A stretch of DNA of 64,000 bases, taken from JABFRG01 sp046351415 (GTDB taxonomy: Bacteria > Myxococcota_A > Polyangia > Polyangiales > Polyangiaceae). The notes under the pieces were generated by a model. It saw only the letters and a program-made list of their open reading frames with translations. It was not told the DNA's origin and ran no database searches. Each line of letters begins with the position of its first letter. Position 1 is the first letter of the stretch. The translations under genes were made by a program, and so were the position numbers. Positions 51,464-60,637 of the stretch are shown here, in pieces. The DNA lies in the NCBI GenBank assembly GCA_046351415.1, contig JAXLYO010000003.1, positions 124,001 through 188,000 on the forward strand, given 5' to 3'.

Positions 51464-51925
51464 GTGATGTCTCTAAGCAGCACCCGTGCCATGCGATTTC
51501 ATTGAGGATTTCCACAGCCAGAGCACAAAAATATAGTGGCACCATCCAAAAGAGCGCGCCAATTGCGTGCGAGCGCCCATGGCAGAGGTCTGGCGGATCC
51601 GTCTCTGAGGGAGCGTGGATCCATCCTTGCGCCTGCTCGTCTGCACGGCGATCGAGGCAGAGGAGAGGTCGCGCTCGTCATCACACCGCGCTCCATGCTC
51701 CCGATTGCCCATCCAGTGGATGCCATCGTTTGGATGGGGGTGAAGGGAAGGGGCAGGCATGGAGGTTCACTCGCTTTCGCCGTTCGACGGCGTTGACGCG
51801 CAGGAGGTGAGCGCATCGGACGCACACCTACCGTGTCGCGCCGGTGCCGTAGTTTAACGAACTCGTAAGGGCAGGGCTTGTCTTCGTCGCTTTCACGCCC
51901 CCCTCTTGCGGAGTAGGATGCAGCC
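51464..51925. other. 462-bp intergenic region
   Basis: The divergent space between the lipoprotein at 50096 and the first dehydrogenase gene. A weak 7-bp stem (CCCATCC at 51708-51714 with GGATGGG at 51732-51738) is the only structure noted. No open frame with normal codon use and no RNA gene was found. Confidence 0.4.
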
Positions 51926-54334
51926 ATGCGCGCGCGCCACTTTCATCGATTCTTCATCGTGTCTCTCGCGGCCACGGCTGCTGTGGCTGCATGTTCCGAT
52001 GGGGGGATCGACCCCATGAATGACGGGGGCACGCGTACGGACTCCGGACAGACGAGTGGAGGCCCCGATGCTTTCAATCCGCCTGTCGATGGAAGCGTGT
52101 TCGATGCACCCATCGCGACGGATGCGAACGACGATGTCATCGATGGCTCGGCGAACGACGGAGATGCAGCCGACGCGGGCGACGCTTCCTTCGATGCGAG
52201 CGATGCGACGGACAGTGGCGTCGTGGTCGTCGACGGGCCCGACGACCCGCCCGTCCCGTTCCCGACGACGACGCCCAACATCTTCGGCTACACGCTTCAA
52301 GACGCATTCCCAGGCACGTTTCTTTCTGGCGCGATGGACATCGATTGGCCGGTGGGTTCGAACCAACCATTCGTCCTCCAACGCGGAGGTCACATCGTGC
52401 GCCTGCTCGGGAATGGCGCGCGGACGGTGGTTCTCGACTTCTCGAGTTTGGTGGCCATGCGCGGGGAGGGCGGCGCACTCGGGATGGCCCTTCACCCGAA
52501 GTTCGCGGATGCCGGTGACCCGCACCCCTACGTCTACGTCTGGTACAACGCGGAAGGGAACCCGACGAAGAACCGTCTTTCGCGCTTCACGTGGAACGGC
52601 ACTTCGTTCCCGCTGAACTCCCAGCTCATCATGGTCGACCAGGTGGAAACTGCGACCGAGCACAACGCAGCGCACATCCGCTTCGGGCCGGATGGCTTCC
52701 TCTACTTCGGCAACGGCGACGATACGCGCTCTGCTGTGACGGCACAGAAGCTGAACGGCGGTCTTTTCAGCGGCATCTTCCGCATCGACGTCGACCAAAA
52801 AGGCGGAGGCATCAGCCACCCTCCGACTCGTCAGCCGCAGAGCGCGACGACCCAGGGCTACTACATTCCGAACACGAATCCGTTCGTCGGTGTCGCGGGA
52901 GCGAATGAAGAGTACTACGCACTCGGCTTCCGCAACCCGTACGGATTCAACTTCGATCGCCAAGACGGCTCGTTGTGGCAGGCCGACGTCGGCGACAGCT
53001 TCCGCGAGGAAGTGAATCAGATTTTTTCGGGGGGCAACTACGGCTGGCCTTACTTCGAGGGCAACAAGCCAAACGCCGCGGGCAACGTGAACATCGGCGT
53101 CTACTACGCTCCGAAGTTCGAGTACTCGCACGCGTCGATCGGTGACCTCTCCGCCGTCATGGGCGGGTACGTGTATCGCGGCGCTGCACTCGGCGCGCTG
53201 ACGGGAAAGTACATCTTTTCGGACTGGCCGACGGGGCGCGTCTGGGCGCTCGATACCGCCGCGGGGACTCGCACGTCGCTCACGGAGTCGAACTGGCAAA
53301 ACGCACCGGTCGGATGGGGGCAAGACGCTGCAGGGGAGCTCTACCTGATCGCGTGGAGCAAGATCCTGAAGCTCGTGGCGGCGCCCGCGCACACGGTCCC
53401 CCTCAAGCTTTCGGAGACGAAGATCTTCCGCAATCTTCAGACGCTGAAAGTGCCAACAGCCATCAAGGGCTACGCCATCAAGTCACCGCTTTGGTCGGAC
53501 GGCGCAGCGAAACAGCGCTGGGTGTACGTGCCGCAAGGCAATACGGCGACCATGACCGCGAGCGGGAAGGTCACGCTCCCCGTAGGCTCGATGCTCATCA
53601 AGCAGTTCGACCTTCCAGCGAATACGCAACCCGTCGGGGGGCGCACTCGCCGTCTCGAAACACGGGTGCTCGTCGTAGGGACCGATACGACCTACGGCCT
53701 TACCTACCGCTGGAATGCGCAAGGCACGGATGCAGACCTACTCCTCGATGCCGTAGACGAGACGATTGTCGACGCGGATCCGAACGAGACTCGTACCTGG
53801 CACTTCCCGAGCCAAGGCGAGTGTTGGTCGTGCCATCGCGCCGAGAATCGCGTCATCGGCTTCAAGGGTGAGCAGATGAACTTCGGTAACCCGAACCAAC
53901 TGCAGGAGCTCGCGACGGCAGGCGTGTTCGATGCGAACAGCATCGCCACTTCCCCGGCTCCGCTCGCTTCCCCCTCCGACGCCAACGAGACGATCGAGGC
54001 CCGTGCGAGCGCCTACTTGGCGGCGAATTGCTCGTCGTGTCACCACCCCGGCGCTTCGTTTCTCGGTGGCGGTGATACGTGGAACGCGTTGCCTGGAGTA
54101 CTTCCGAGCAACCGCGGACTCGTGAACAAGCCCCACCACAATTACCCCATGGCGAGCGGTCTCGGCCTTCCGAACGCCCCGCTCGTCTCGCCGGGCAATC
54201 CCAACAACTCGATCCTTCTCGCCCGCATGAAGTCCGTCGACGCCGACCTTCGCATGCCGCCGCTCGGACGCACACGCGTCGATCCCGTTGGTGTCAGCGT
54301 GATCGAAGCCTGGATTACGCAGCTTCCCCCCTGA
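51926..54334 (+). CDS. PQQ-dependent sugar dehydrogenase-like/diheme cytochrome lipoprotein, copy 1
   Basis: An 802-residue exported protein with lipobox VAACSDGG and an Asp/Gly-rich linker (residues 25-105). The middle (about 115-490) is a six-bladed soluble glucose-dehydrogenase-like propeller: FVLQRGGHIVRL, EHNAAHIRFGPDGFLYFGNGDDTR, GLFSGIFRIDVDQKGGG, YALGFRNPYGFNFDR, GGNYGWPYFEG. The C-terminal 320 residues match the SO2930-type cytochrome family, with haem motifs ECWSCHRAENR and CSSCHHPGASF. It may oxidise an aldose or related alcohol outside the cell and pass electrons to the haems. Substrate unknown. Copy 2 starts 12 bases later, so the two form an operon. Confidence 0.85.
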   Translation: MRARHFHRFFIVSLAATAAVAACSDGGIDPMNDGGTRTDSGQTSGGPDAFNPPVDGSVFDAPIATDANDDVIDGSANDGDAADAGDASFDASDATDSGVVVVDGPDDPPVPFPTTTPNIFGYTLQDAFPGTFLSGAMDIDWPVGSNQPFVLQRGGHIVRLLGNGARTVVLDFSSLVAMRGEGGALGMALHPKFADAGDPHPYVYVWYNAEGNPTKNRLSRFTWNGTSFPLNSQLIMVDQVETATEHNAAHIRFGPDGFLYFGNGDDTRSAVTAQKLNGGLFSGIFRIDVDQKGGGISHPPTRQPQSATTQGYYIPNTNPFVGVAGANEEYYALGFRNPYGFNFDRQDGSLWQADVGDSFREEVNQIFSGGNYGWPYFEGNKPNAAGNVNIGVYYAPKFEYSHASIGDLSAVMGGYVYRGAALGALTGKYIFSDWPTGRVWALDTAAGTRTSLTESNWQNAPVGWGQDAAGELYLIAWSKILKLVAAPAHTVPLKLSETKIFRNLQTLKVPTAIKGYAIKSPLWSDGAAKQRWVYVPQGNTATMTASGKVTLPVGSMLIKQFDLPANTQPVGGRTRRLETRVLVVGTDTTYGLTYRWNAQGTDADLLLDAVDETIVDADPNETRTWHFPSQGECWSCHRAENRVIGFKGEQMNFGNPNQLQELATAGVFDANSIATSPAPLASPSDANETIEARASAYLAANCSSCHHPGASFLGGGDTWNALPGVLPSNRGLVNKPHHNYPMASGLGLPNAPLVSPGNPNNSILLARMKSVDADLRMPPLGRTRVDPVGVSVIEAWITQLPP

Positions 54335-54346
54335 GAGGAGTCTCCA

Positions 54347-56632
54347 TTGAAAGTCTCTCTGTTTCTCGCCAGCGCAGTCGCGCTGAGCGTTGCGGGTGCC
54401 GCTTGCTCTGACGACGGCGGGGGCAATCCCTTGGACGCCGGGGGAAAGCCGGGTCTCGAAGCGGGCACGCCGGACGCATCGGTCCAAGGAGATGCCGAGC
54501 CTCCAGAAGTGGACAAGCCCGACGAGCCACCTGTCGCCTTCCCGGGCACGGTGCCTGCTCTCTTTGGCTATGCGCTCGTCGATGCGTTTCCAGGCACGTT
54601 CCTCTCGGGTGCGATGGACATCGAGTGGCCGGTCGGTTCGAGCGAGCCCTTCGTCCTCCAACGCGGCGGGCACATCGTGCGCCTTCACGGTGGGGGGCAG
54701 CGCACATTGGTTCTCGACTTCGAGAACCTGGTGGCCGTACGTGGCGAAGCTGGGACGCTGGGCATGGCGCTTCATCCGAAGTTTGCCGACGCCGCGGATC
54801 CGCACCCCTACGTCTACGTTTGGTACAACGCGGAGGGGAACCCGACGCACAATCGACTCTCGCGCTTCACGTGGAACTCGGCGTCGAAGGTCTTCGAGCT
54901 TGGCTCGCAGCTCATCATGGTCGATCAGGCCGAGCAGGCGACGGAGCACAATGCCGCCCACATTCGCTTCGGACCGGATGGCTTTCTCTACTTCGGAAAC
55001 GGCGACGACACGCGCTCTGCGCAAACGGCGCAGAAGCTCGACGCAGGCCTCTTCAGCGGCATTTTTCGCATCGATGTCGATCAGAAAGGCGGTGGAACGA
55101 GCCATCCGCCGACGCGCCAGCCCACAGGGGCATTCACGCAAGGCTACTACATCCCGAATGACAATCCGTTCGTAGGCGTCCCCGCGGCGAACGAGGAATA
55201 CTACGCACTCGGATTCCGCAACCCGTACGGCTTCAACTTCGATCGCTCGAACGGCGCGTTGTGGTTGGGTGACGTTGGCGACAGCTTCCGGGAGGAGATC
55301 GATCGAGTCGTAGCGGGTGGCAACTATGGCTGGCCCTTTTTCGAGGGAAAGAAGCAAGTCATGACAGGGGCCCCCACCATCGGTGCGCTCATGGCGCCGA
55401 CGTTCGACTATACGCACGCTTCGCTCGGAGACCTTACCGCCATCATGGGCGGGTACATCTATCGAGGAGCTGCCTTGCCCGAATTGAATGGGAAGTACAT
55501 CTATTCGGATTGGCCGACCGGAAGGGTCTGGGCCCTCGATACGACGAAGGGGACCCGCACGTCTCTCCTCGAATCCAATTGGGACCAAGCACCCGTCGGA
55601 TGGGGGCAAGACGCCGCGGGCGAGCATTACCTGATCGCATGGAGCAAAATCCTGAAGATCGCGCGCTCGACAACCCCTCACGGTGTACCGCTCAAGCTGT
55701 CCCAGACGAAAATCTTCCGCAATCTCACGACACTGAAGGTGCCCTCGGCCATCTCGCCCTATTCCATCCAGTCGCCGCTTTGGTCGGATGGCGCCGCAAA
55801 GGAAAGATGGGTCTACGTGCCGAGCGGTCAAAAGGCGCTCATGACGGCGACGGGAACCGTGACGCTTCCACCCGGGTCGTTGCTCATCAAACACTTCGAA
55901 CTCCCGCCGAACGCACAGCCCACCGGTGGACGAAGCAGGCGACTCGAGACGCGCGTGCTCGTCGCCGCGAACGATACGTTCTACGGCGTCACGTATCGCT
56001 GGAACCGGGAAGGGAGGGACGCCGACCTTCTGCTCGAGTCGGTCGACGAGACCATCCCGGATGCGGATGCAGCCGAGACGCGCACGTGGCACTTTCCGAG
56101 CACGGGCGAGTGTTGGTCATGTCATCGAGTCGAGAATCGCGTGCTCGGGTTTCGTGGCGAACAACTGAACTTCGCTCGGTCCGAGGGTAGGGCGAATCAG
56201 CTGGCGGAACTTGCGTCGTCGGGCATCTTTGATGCGGCGAGCGTCGAGAGCTCGCCTGCGGCACTCGCTTCGCCGAGCGATGGCAATGCCCCGATCGAAG
56301 CGCGCGCCGGTGCCTACCTCGCTTCCAACTGTGCCCCCTGTCATCATCCTGGTGCCTCGTACCTGGGAGGACAGGAGACGTGGAATGCGCGAGCTGGCGT
56401 GCTGCCCGTCCAGCGCGGGCTCTTGAATGCGCCGCATCACAACCTTCCGATGGCGAGTGCGCTCGGGCTTCCGAATGCGCCCCTGGTCGCTCCAGGGAGC
56501 CCGGAAAACTCGATCTTGCTCCAGCGCATGAAGAGCGCGGATGTCGACTTGCGCATGCCGCCGCTCGGTCGGTCGCGTATCGACCCTGTCGGGGTGAGCG
56601 TTATCGAAGCATGGATCAAGCAACTCCTTTGA
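54347..56632 (+). CDS. PQQ-dependent sugar dehydrogenase-like/diheme cytochrome lipoprotein, copy 2
   Basis: A 761-residue paralogue of the preceding protein with the same domain order. The start is TTG 54347, supported by GAGAGGAG seven bases upstream. The lipobox is AGAACSDDG (Cys20) and the linker is shorter. The propeller shares long identical stretches with copy 1 (GLFSGIFRIDVDQKGGG, YYALGFRNPYGFNFDR, GGYIYRGAAL, DWPTGRVWALDT). Haem motifs are ECWSCHRVENR and CAPCHHPGASY. The pair arose by tandem duplication; small insertions such as FARSEGRANQL versus FGNPNQL suggest divergence in substrate or partner. Confidence 0.85.
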   Translation: MKVSLFLASAVALSVAGAACSDDGGGNPLDAGGKPGLEAGTPDASVQGDAEPPEVDKPDEPPVAFPGTVPALFGYALVDAFPGTFLSGAMDIEWPVGSSEPFVLQRGGHIVRLHGGGQRTLVLDFENLVAVRGEAGTLGMALHPKFADAADPHPYVYVWYNAEGNPTHNRLSRFTWNSASKVFELGSQLIMVDQAEQATEHNAAHIRFGPDGFLYFGNGDDTRSAQTAQKLDAGLFSGIFRIDVDQKGGGTSHPPTRQPTGAFTQGYYIPNDNPFVGVPAANEEYYALGFRNPYGFNFDRSNGALWLGDVGDSFREEIDRVVAGGNYGWPFFEGKKQVMTGAPTIGALMAPTFDYTHASLGDLTAIMGGYIYRGAALPELNGKYIYSDWPTGRVWALDTTKGTRTSLLESNWDQAPVGWGQDAAGEHYLIAWSKILKIARSTTPHGVPLKLSQTKIFRNLTTLKVPSAISPYSIQSPLWSDGAAKERWVYVPSGQKALMTATGTVTLPPGSLLIKHFELPPNAQPTGGRSRRLETRVLVAANDTFYGVTYRWNREGRDADLLLESVDETIPDADAAETRTWHFPSTGECWSCHRVENRVLGFRGEQLNFARSEGRANQLAELASSGIFDAASVESSPAALASPSDGNAPIEARAGAYLASNCAPCHHPGASYLGGQETWNARAGVLPVQRGLLNAPHHNLPMASALGLPNAPLVAPGSPENSILLQRMKSADVDLRMPPLGRSRIDPVGVSVIEAWIKQLL

Positions 56633-56695
56633 CCGGTCTCGTGCCTGCACGGCCACCTTTTCAAGTAGCGGACTTCTGACCTAAGTTCGACGGTG

Positions 56696-59020
56696 ATGAA
56701 ACTCGATGCATTGCTCCTTTCACGCGAATGGCGTGATGGCGACGAGGGCATCGAAGTCGTCCTGTGGGCTCGTGCAGCGGAAGGGCCCGTGCGCGTTCGT
56801 GTCACGGGCCAAGAGGCCGTGATGTTCGTGCCACGAAGCGCGCAGACGCACGACGGACGGCGAGTCCAGCGACCGCTCGTATCGCTCGACGGGGGACCGG
56901 TCGATGCCTTGTACTTTCGCACACAACGTCGCCTCGTGGAGGAGCGTGAGAGGTTGCGAGATGCGCTCGTCCTTCCGCTCGAGTCGGACATCAAGCCGTC
57001 GGACCGATTTCTGATGGAACGGTTCGTCACGGGGGCACTCAGCATCGAAGGGGAGGGCGAGCTCGTGCGTGGGGTTCTGCACTTCACGAACCCTCGTATC
57101 AAGTCTGCCGACGCATCGATCCCGCTTTCGCTCCTTTCGCTCGACCTCGAAACCGAGGGCTTGAACGGCGACATCATCGCTGCAGCCCTCGCCATGGAGA
57201 ACTTCGAGCGCGTTTTCGTGGTCGGAAACTGCCCGCCTACTTGGCGTGGCGACTGTCGGCGCGAATCCGTCGTGTTCGTGAAGGACGAAACGGCGCTTTT
57301 GCGCGCACTGTTCGGCGCGATCTCGGAGTGCGATCCGGACGTCATTTGTGGTTGGAACGTGACCGAGTTCGACCTCGCCGTTCTTGACGCGCGCGCGCGT
57401 GAGCTTCGTGTTCCCTTCGCCATCGGGCGCGGAGGCGAGCGCGCTCGCGTCCTTCCCGGGTCTTCCTCGTCGCGGCCGTCCGTCGCCCGCATCCCCGGGC
57501 GAGTCGCGCTCGACGGCGTCGCGACCTTGCGCACGGCGACGTACGCGCTCGAGCGCTTCACGCTCGAGTATGTCTCGCAAGAGCTCCTCGGACGCGGGAA
57601 GAAGATCGAAGCGACGAACGACCCCGTGGCCGAGATCATGCGTATGCACCGCGAAGACCGCGAGAGCCTCGCGCTTTACAATCTCGAGGACACTAGGCTC
57701 GTTCTCGATATTTTTGCGAAGACGGACCTCCTCGCGTTTGCCATCGAACGATCGAAGCTGACGGGACTCGCGCTGGATCGACAAGGTGGATCGGTTGCGG
57801 CGTTCGATCACCTGTATCTTCCGCGGCTTCATCGGCGTGGGTTCGTCGCTCCCGACGTGGGAGACATCGCCGGCGAAGCCAGTCCGGGCGGGCACGTGCT
57901 CGACTCCGTGCCGGGGCTCTACGAGAACGTTCTGTCCTTCGACTTCCGGAGTCTGTACCCCAGCATCATTCGAACGTTCCAGATTGACCCCCTGGGGCTC
58001 GCGCAACCTGGCGAAGACCCGATTCCCGGCGAAGATGGCGCGACCTTTGCGCGGACGGGCGCCATTCTTCCAGAGCTCATCACGTCCCTGCACCATGCGC
58101 GAAGTCGTGCCATGGAGGCCAAGAACGTCGAGCTCTCGCGCGCCATCAAGATTCTGATGAACTCCTTCTATGGCGTCCTCGGCACTCCGGGGTGCCGGTT
58201 CTTCGACCCACGGCTCCCCACGTCGATCACGCGACGGGGACACGCCATCATCGAACGAGCGCGGTCCTTCTTCGAGCAGAAGGGGCTTCCGGTCATCTAC
58301 GGAGACACCGACTCACTCTTCGTACATGTCCGTGGAGGAGGAACGGAGGGCACCATCGCGGCGCTCGGCAAGGAACTCGCGCAAGAGCTCACGGCCACCA
58401 TCGCGCGAGAAATTGCCGCGGAGTCTCGACTCGAAAGTCATCTCGAGCTGCGCTTCGAATCTCACTACCTACGCTTCCTCATGCCGACGACGCGGGGGGC
58501 CGACCGAGGCTCGAAGAAGCGCTATGCTGGGACCGTGCGGAAGCCAGCAGGCATCGAGCTCGTCGTTCGCGGGCTGGAGGCCGTGCGTCGCGATTGGACG
58601 CCGCTGGCGCGACGGGTCCAGGTAGAACTCTTGCGTCGGGTGTTCTCGGATGAGCCGTTCGAGGATTGGCTCCGTCAAGTCACGAAGGACCTTTCGAAAG
58701 GGCGCTTCGATGCCGAGCTTGCGTACCGCAAGCGTTTACGGCGCGATCTCGGAGCCTACGCCAAGGGATCCACGAATGGTCGCGGAGGGCCGCCGCACGT
58801 GCAGGCCGCGCGGATGCTCGAAGGAGAAGGCGAGAGCCAAGCGAGTGAGGTGGAGTACGTCATCACGACGCGAGGGCCAGAGCCGCTGACGAAGCGAAGC
58901 TCACCCATCGACCATGCGCACTACTTGGAAAAGCAACTCGAGCCTGCCTGCGACGTGGTGCTCCCGTTCGTGGGCACCTCCTTCGCCCGCGTGGCCGGCG
59001 CCCAGCCTAGCTTGTTCTAG
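56696..59020 (+). CDS. polB: DNA polymerase II (family B)
   Basis: A 774-residue family B polymerase, close to the 783 residues of E. coli Pol II. The 3'-5' exonuclease motifs are SLDLETEG (D and E near 150-152), GWNVTEFDLAVL and YNLEDTRLVLDI. Polymerase motifs are DFRSLYPSII (A), KILMNSFYGVLG (B) and YGDTDSLFV (C). KKRYAG in the thumb is present. Pol II works in lesion bypass and replication restart, and is usually SOS-induced; I did not find a LexA box in the short upstream gap. I used ATG 56696; GTG 56693 is adjacent. Confidence 0.92.
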   Translation: MKLDALLLSREWRDGDEGIEVVLWARAAEGPVRVRVTGQEAVMFVPRSAQTHDGRRVQRPLVSLDGGPVDALYFRTQRRLVEERERLRDALVLPLESDIKPSDRFLMERFVTGALSIEGEGELVRGVLHFTNPRIKSADASIPLSLLSLDLETEGLNGDIIAAALAMENFERVFVVGNCPPTWRGDCRRESVVFVKDETALLRALFGAISECDPDVICGWNVTEFDLAVLDARARELRVPFAIGRGGERARVLPGSSSSRPSVARIPGRVALDGVATLRTATYALERFTLEYVSQELLGRGKKIEATNDPVAEIMRMHREDRESLALYNLEDTRLVLDIFAKTDLLAFAIERSKLTGLALDRQGGSVAAFDHLYLPRLHRRGFVAPDVGDIAGEASPGGHVLDSVPGLYENVLSFDFRSLYPSIIRTFQIDPLGLAQPGEDPIPGEDGATFARTGAILPELITSLHHARSRAMEAKNVELSRAIKILMNSFYGVLGTPGCRFFDPRLPTSITRRGHAIIERARSFFEQKGLPVIYGDTDSLFVHVRGGGTEGTIAALGKELAQELTATIAREIAAESRLESHLELRFESHYLRFLMPTTRGADRGSKKRYAGTVRKPAGIELVVRGLEAVRRDWTPLARRVQVELLRRVFSDEPFEDWLRQVTKDLSKGRFDAELAYRKRLRRDLGAYAKGSTNGRGGPPHVQAARMLEGEGESQASEVEYVITTRGPEPLTKRSSPIDHAHYLEKQLEPACDVVLPFVGTSFARVAGAQPSLF

Positions 59021-59040
59021 AATGCGACGGAGCCGATGCC

Positions 59041-59346
59041 CTAGTTCGTGCTCGCGCCGACCGCTGCGATGATCTTTTCGCTGAACTTCGGAATGTCGTC
59101 TGGATTGCGACTCGTGATGAGGCGTTCCTCGGGATGCACCGAGTCGATGACCGCATCGACCTGGAACTCGTCGCCCGGGTCGTGATGGTTGAACCCGCGG
59201 ACGGTGCCGGGGCGCAGAGAAATGAGCATCGTCTCGGCCCCTTCCTCTTCGAGGGCGTCGCGAGGGCCCGTGAGTTCGACTTGCTCGAAACCATCCGTCA
59301 CGACGAATGCGATGCGTTTGCCGTTCAGCTTTTCGGAAGAGCTCAT
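59041..59346 (-). pseudogene. DJ-1/PfpI family protein with internal deletion of the active site
   Basis: The frame begins as a normal 170-190-residue PfpI/YhbO-type protein: KLNGKRIAFVVTDGFEQVELTGPRDALEEEGAETMLIS, then GFNHHDPGDEFQVDAVID. It jumps directly to the C-terminal signature ERLITSRNPDDIPKFSEKII. The missing 80-90 residues normally contain LVLPGG and the nucleophile Cys in AICHG. The deletion is in frame, leaving 101 residues that cannot be catalytic. A GGAG site precedes ATG 59346, so it may still be expressed. Confidence 0.75.
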
Positions 59347-59531
59347 GATGCGGTGCTCCAAGTATTCTTTCGCCCGAGGGTGCGAAGGCGTCCGCCGTTC
59401 CAAACGTGCAATGCGCGTTCCAGCGTGTCGTAGGTCTCGGATTCGGCATGGATGGGGGGCCACCTGATTGCGTCGTGCGTCCTCTCGTGTGGCAGAGCGG
59501 CGCGTTTGGGGCGACTTGCCTCGGGCGGGGG

Positions 59532-60287
59532 ATGCGCTTGAATTTCGGCCTCTGGCTCGATAGTTTGCCCGTCGTGACCGCTTCGCTCGCCATCCTCGTG
59601 CCGTGTTTCGGCGACAACGAGCGGCTCACCGCCGTGCTCCACGACCTCCGCCGCGTGCTCGCGGACTATGCGGTTACCGTATACCTCGTCGACGATGGCA
59701 GTCCGCGCCCCGTCGAGTGGTCTCGGGCCTGGGAAGGTCCGGGGTTCCGCGTTCGCCTGTTTCGCCACGTCGTCAACCTCGGGCAGGGCGCAGCCCTCGA
59801 GACCGCCAGGCGTGCAGCGGTGCGTGATCGCGCTCGGCTCTTTCTTACCGTCGACGCCGACGGACAGCACGCAGCAGACGATGCGCTTCGGCTCGTTCAA
59901 GCCGTCGAACGCGGGGCCGACGTTGCGCTAGGCAATCGTTCCGCAGGCGCGAGCAACACTCCTGTGTTTCGGCGTGCTGTCCTCCTCCTGGCGCGCGTGT
60001 TCGAGCTCGCGCTGACGGGGCGCCTCTTCGGAGACGCGCACAACGGTCTGCGCGCGTTCTCCCTTTCCGTCGCCGAAGCCCTGCGTATCGAACACCCGCG
60101 CATGGCCCACGGCACAGGCATCATGCTCGCGCTTTGCGCCATGCGGCCCAAGCTCCGCATTGTCGAGCTGCCGGTGACGATTTCCTACTCCGCCGCGACG
60201 CTCGCCAAGGGGCAGCGGGCTTCGGGGGCGTTCACGATCGTCGGCGACTTGCTTACGCATGCCCTCTTCCGGCCCACTGCTAAATGA
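59532..60287 (+). CDS. Family 2 glycosyltransferase (dolichol-phosphate-mannose-synthase-like)
   Basis: A product of about 251 residues with the GT-A motifs ILVPCFGDNERL, VYLVDDGSPRP, NLGQGAALETARRAA and the DxD in LTVDADGQHAADDAL, then GNRSAG. No membrane segment, as in soluble DPMS-like enzymes. The ATG 59532 start is uncertain; GTG 59574 lies closer to the conserved core. Its stop overlaps the DUF2304 gene (ATGA). That pairing is common and suggests transfer of a sugar to a polyprenyl phosphate at the inner membrane. Confidence 0.85.
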   Translation: MRLNFGLWLDSLPVVTASLAILVPCFGDNERLTAVLHDLRRVLADYAVTVYLVDDGSPRPVEWSRAWEGPGFRVRLFRHVVNLGQGAALETARRAAVRDRARLFLTVDADGQHAADDALRLVQAVERGADVALGNRSAGASNTPVFRRAVLLLARVFELALTGRLFGDAHNGLRAFSLSVAEALRIEHPRMAHGTGIMLALCAMRPKLRIVELPVTISYSAATLAKGQRASGAFTIVGDLLTHALFRPTAK

Positions 60288-60637
60288 CCGCCGCCACCAT
60301 CGTCTTGCTCGCTCTGATCGTCGGTCTCTTCGTCTACGACGTCGCAACGAGTCAAGGCGCACGTCGAGCGCTGTGGCTCCAAGGGGTCGTGTTCGCGACG
60401 GGGGCGCTCCTCATCGTCTTCCCGGAATGGACGACACGTCTTGCGCACTTGGTCGGCATTGGCCGTGGCGTCGACTTCGTTCTCTACCCCACGGTTCTGT
60501 GGCTCGTGCGCGAGTCCCTCGTCGCGCGCCGACATCGAAAAGACGATCAGCGCAAAGTCGAAGAGGCGGTGCGTGCACTCGCACTACGCAGTTCGGTCGA
60601 AGGCGCGCACGACGTGTCGTCTTCGCGAACGGAATAG
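60284..60637 (+). CDS. DUF2304-family membrane protein
   Basis: The 117-residue product has three hydrophobic segments (AATIVLLALIVGLFVYDVA, ALWLQGVVFATGALLIVFP, DFVLYPTVLWLVRESLV) followed by a charged helix (RRHRKDDQRKVEEAVRALAL). This is the DUF2304 layout, usually encoded right after a DPMS-like glycosyltransferase, where it probably anchors or assists that enzyme. The last 91 bases overlap the convergent membrane-protein gene. Confidence 0.88.
   Translation: MTAATIVLLALIVGLFVYDVATSQGARRALWLQGVVFATGALLIVFPEWTTRLAHLVGIGRGVDFVLYPTVLWLVRESLVARRHRKDDQRKVEEAVRALALRSSVEGAHDVSSSRTE

Noticed and set aside
51708..51738. CCCATCC/GGATGGG stem before the first dehydrogenase gene
   Set aside because: Short stem with a 17-base loop and no T-run; not convincing as a terminator or operator.
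53738..56092. 784-codon minus-strand frame across the dehydrogenase pair
   Set aside because: Antisense shadow; Arg/Glu/Val-rich composition and no domain motifs, while the plus-strand genes have clear haem and propeller motifs.
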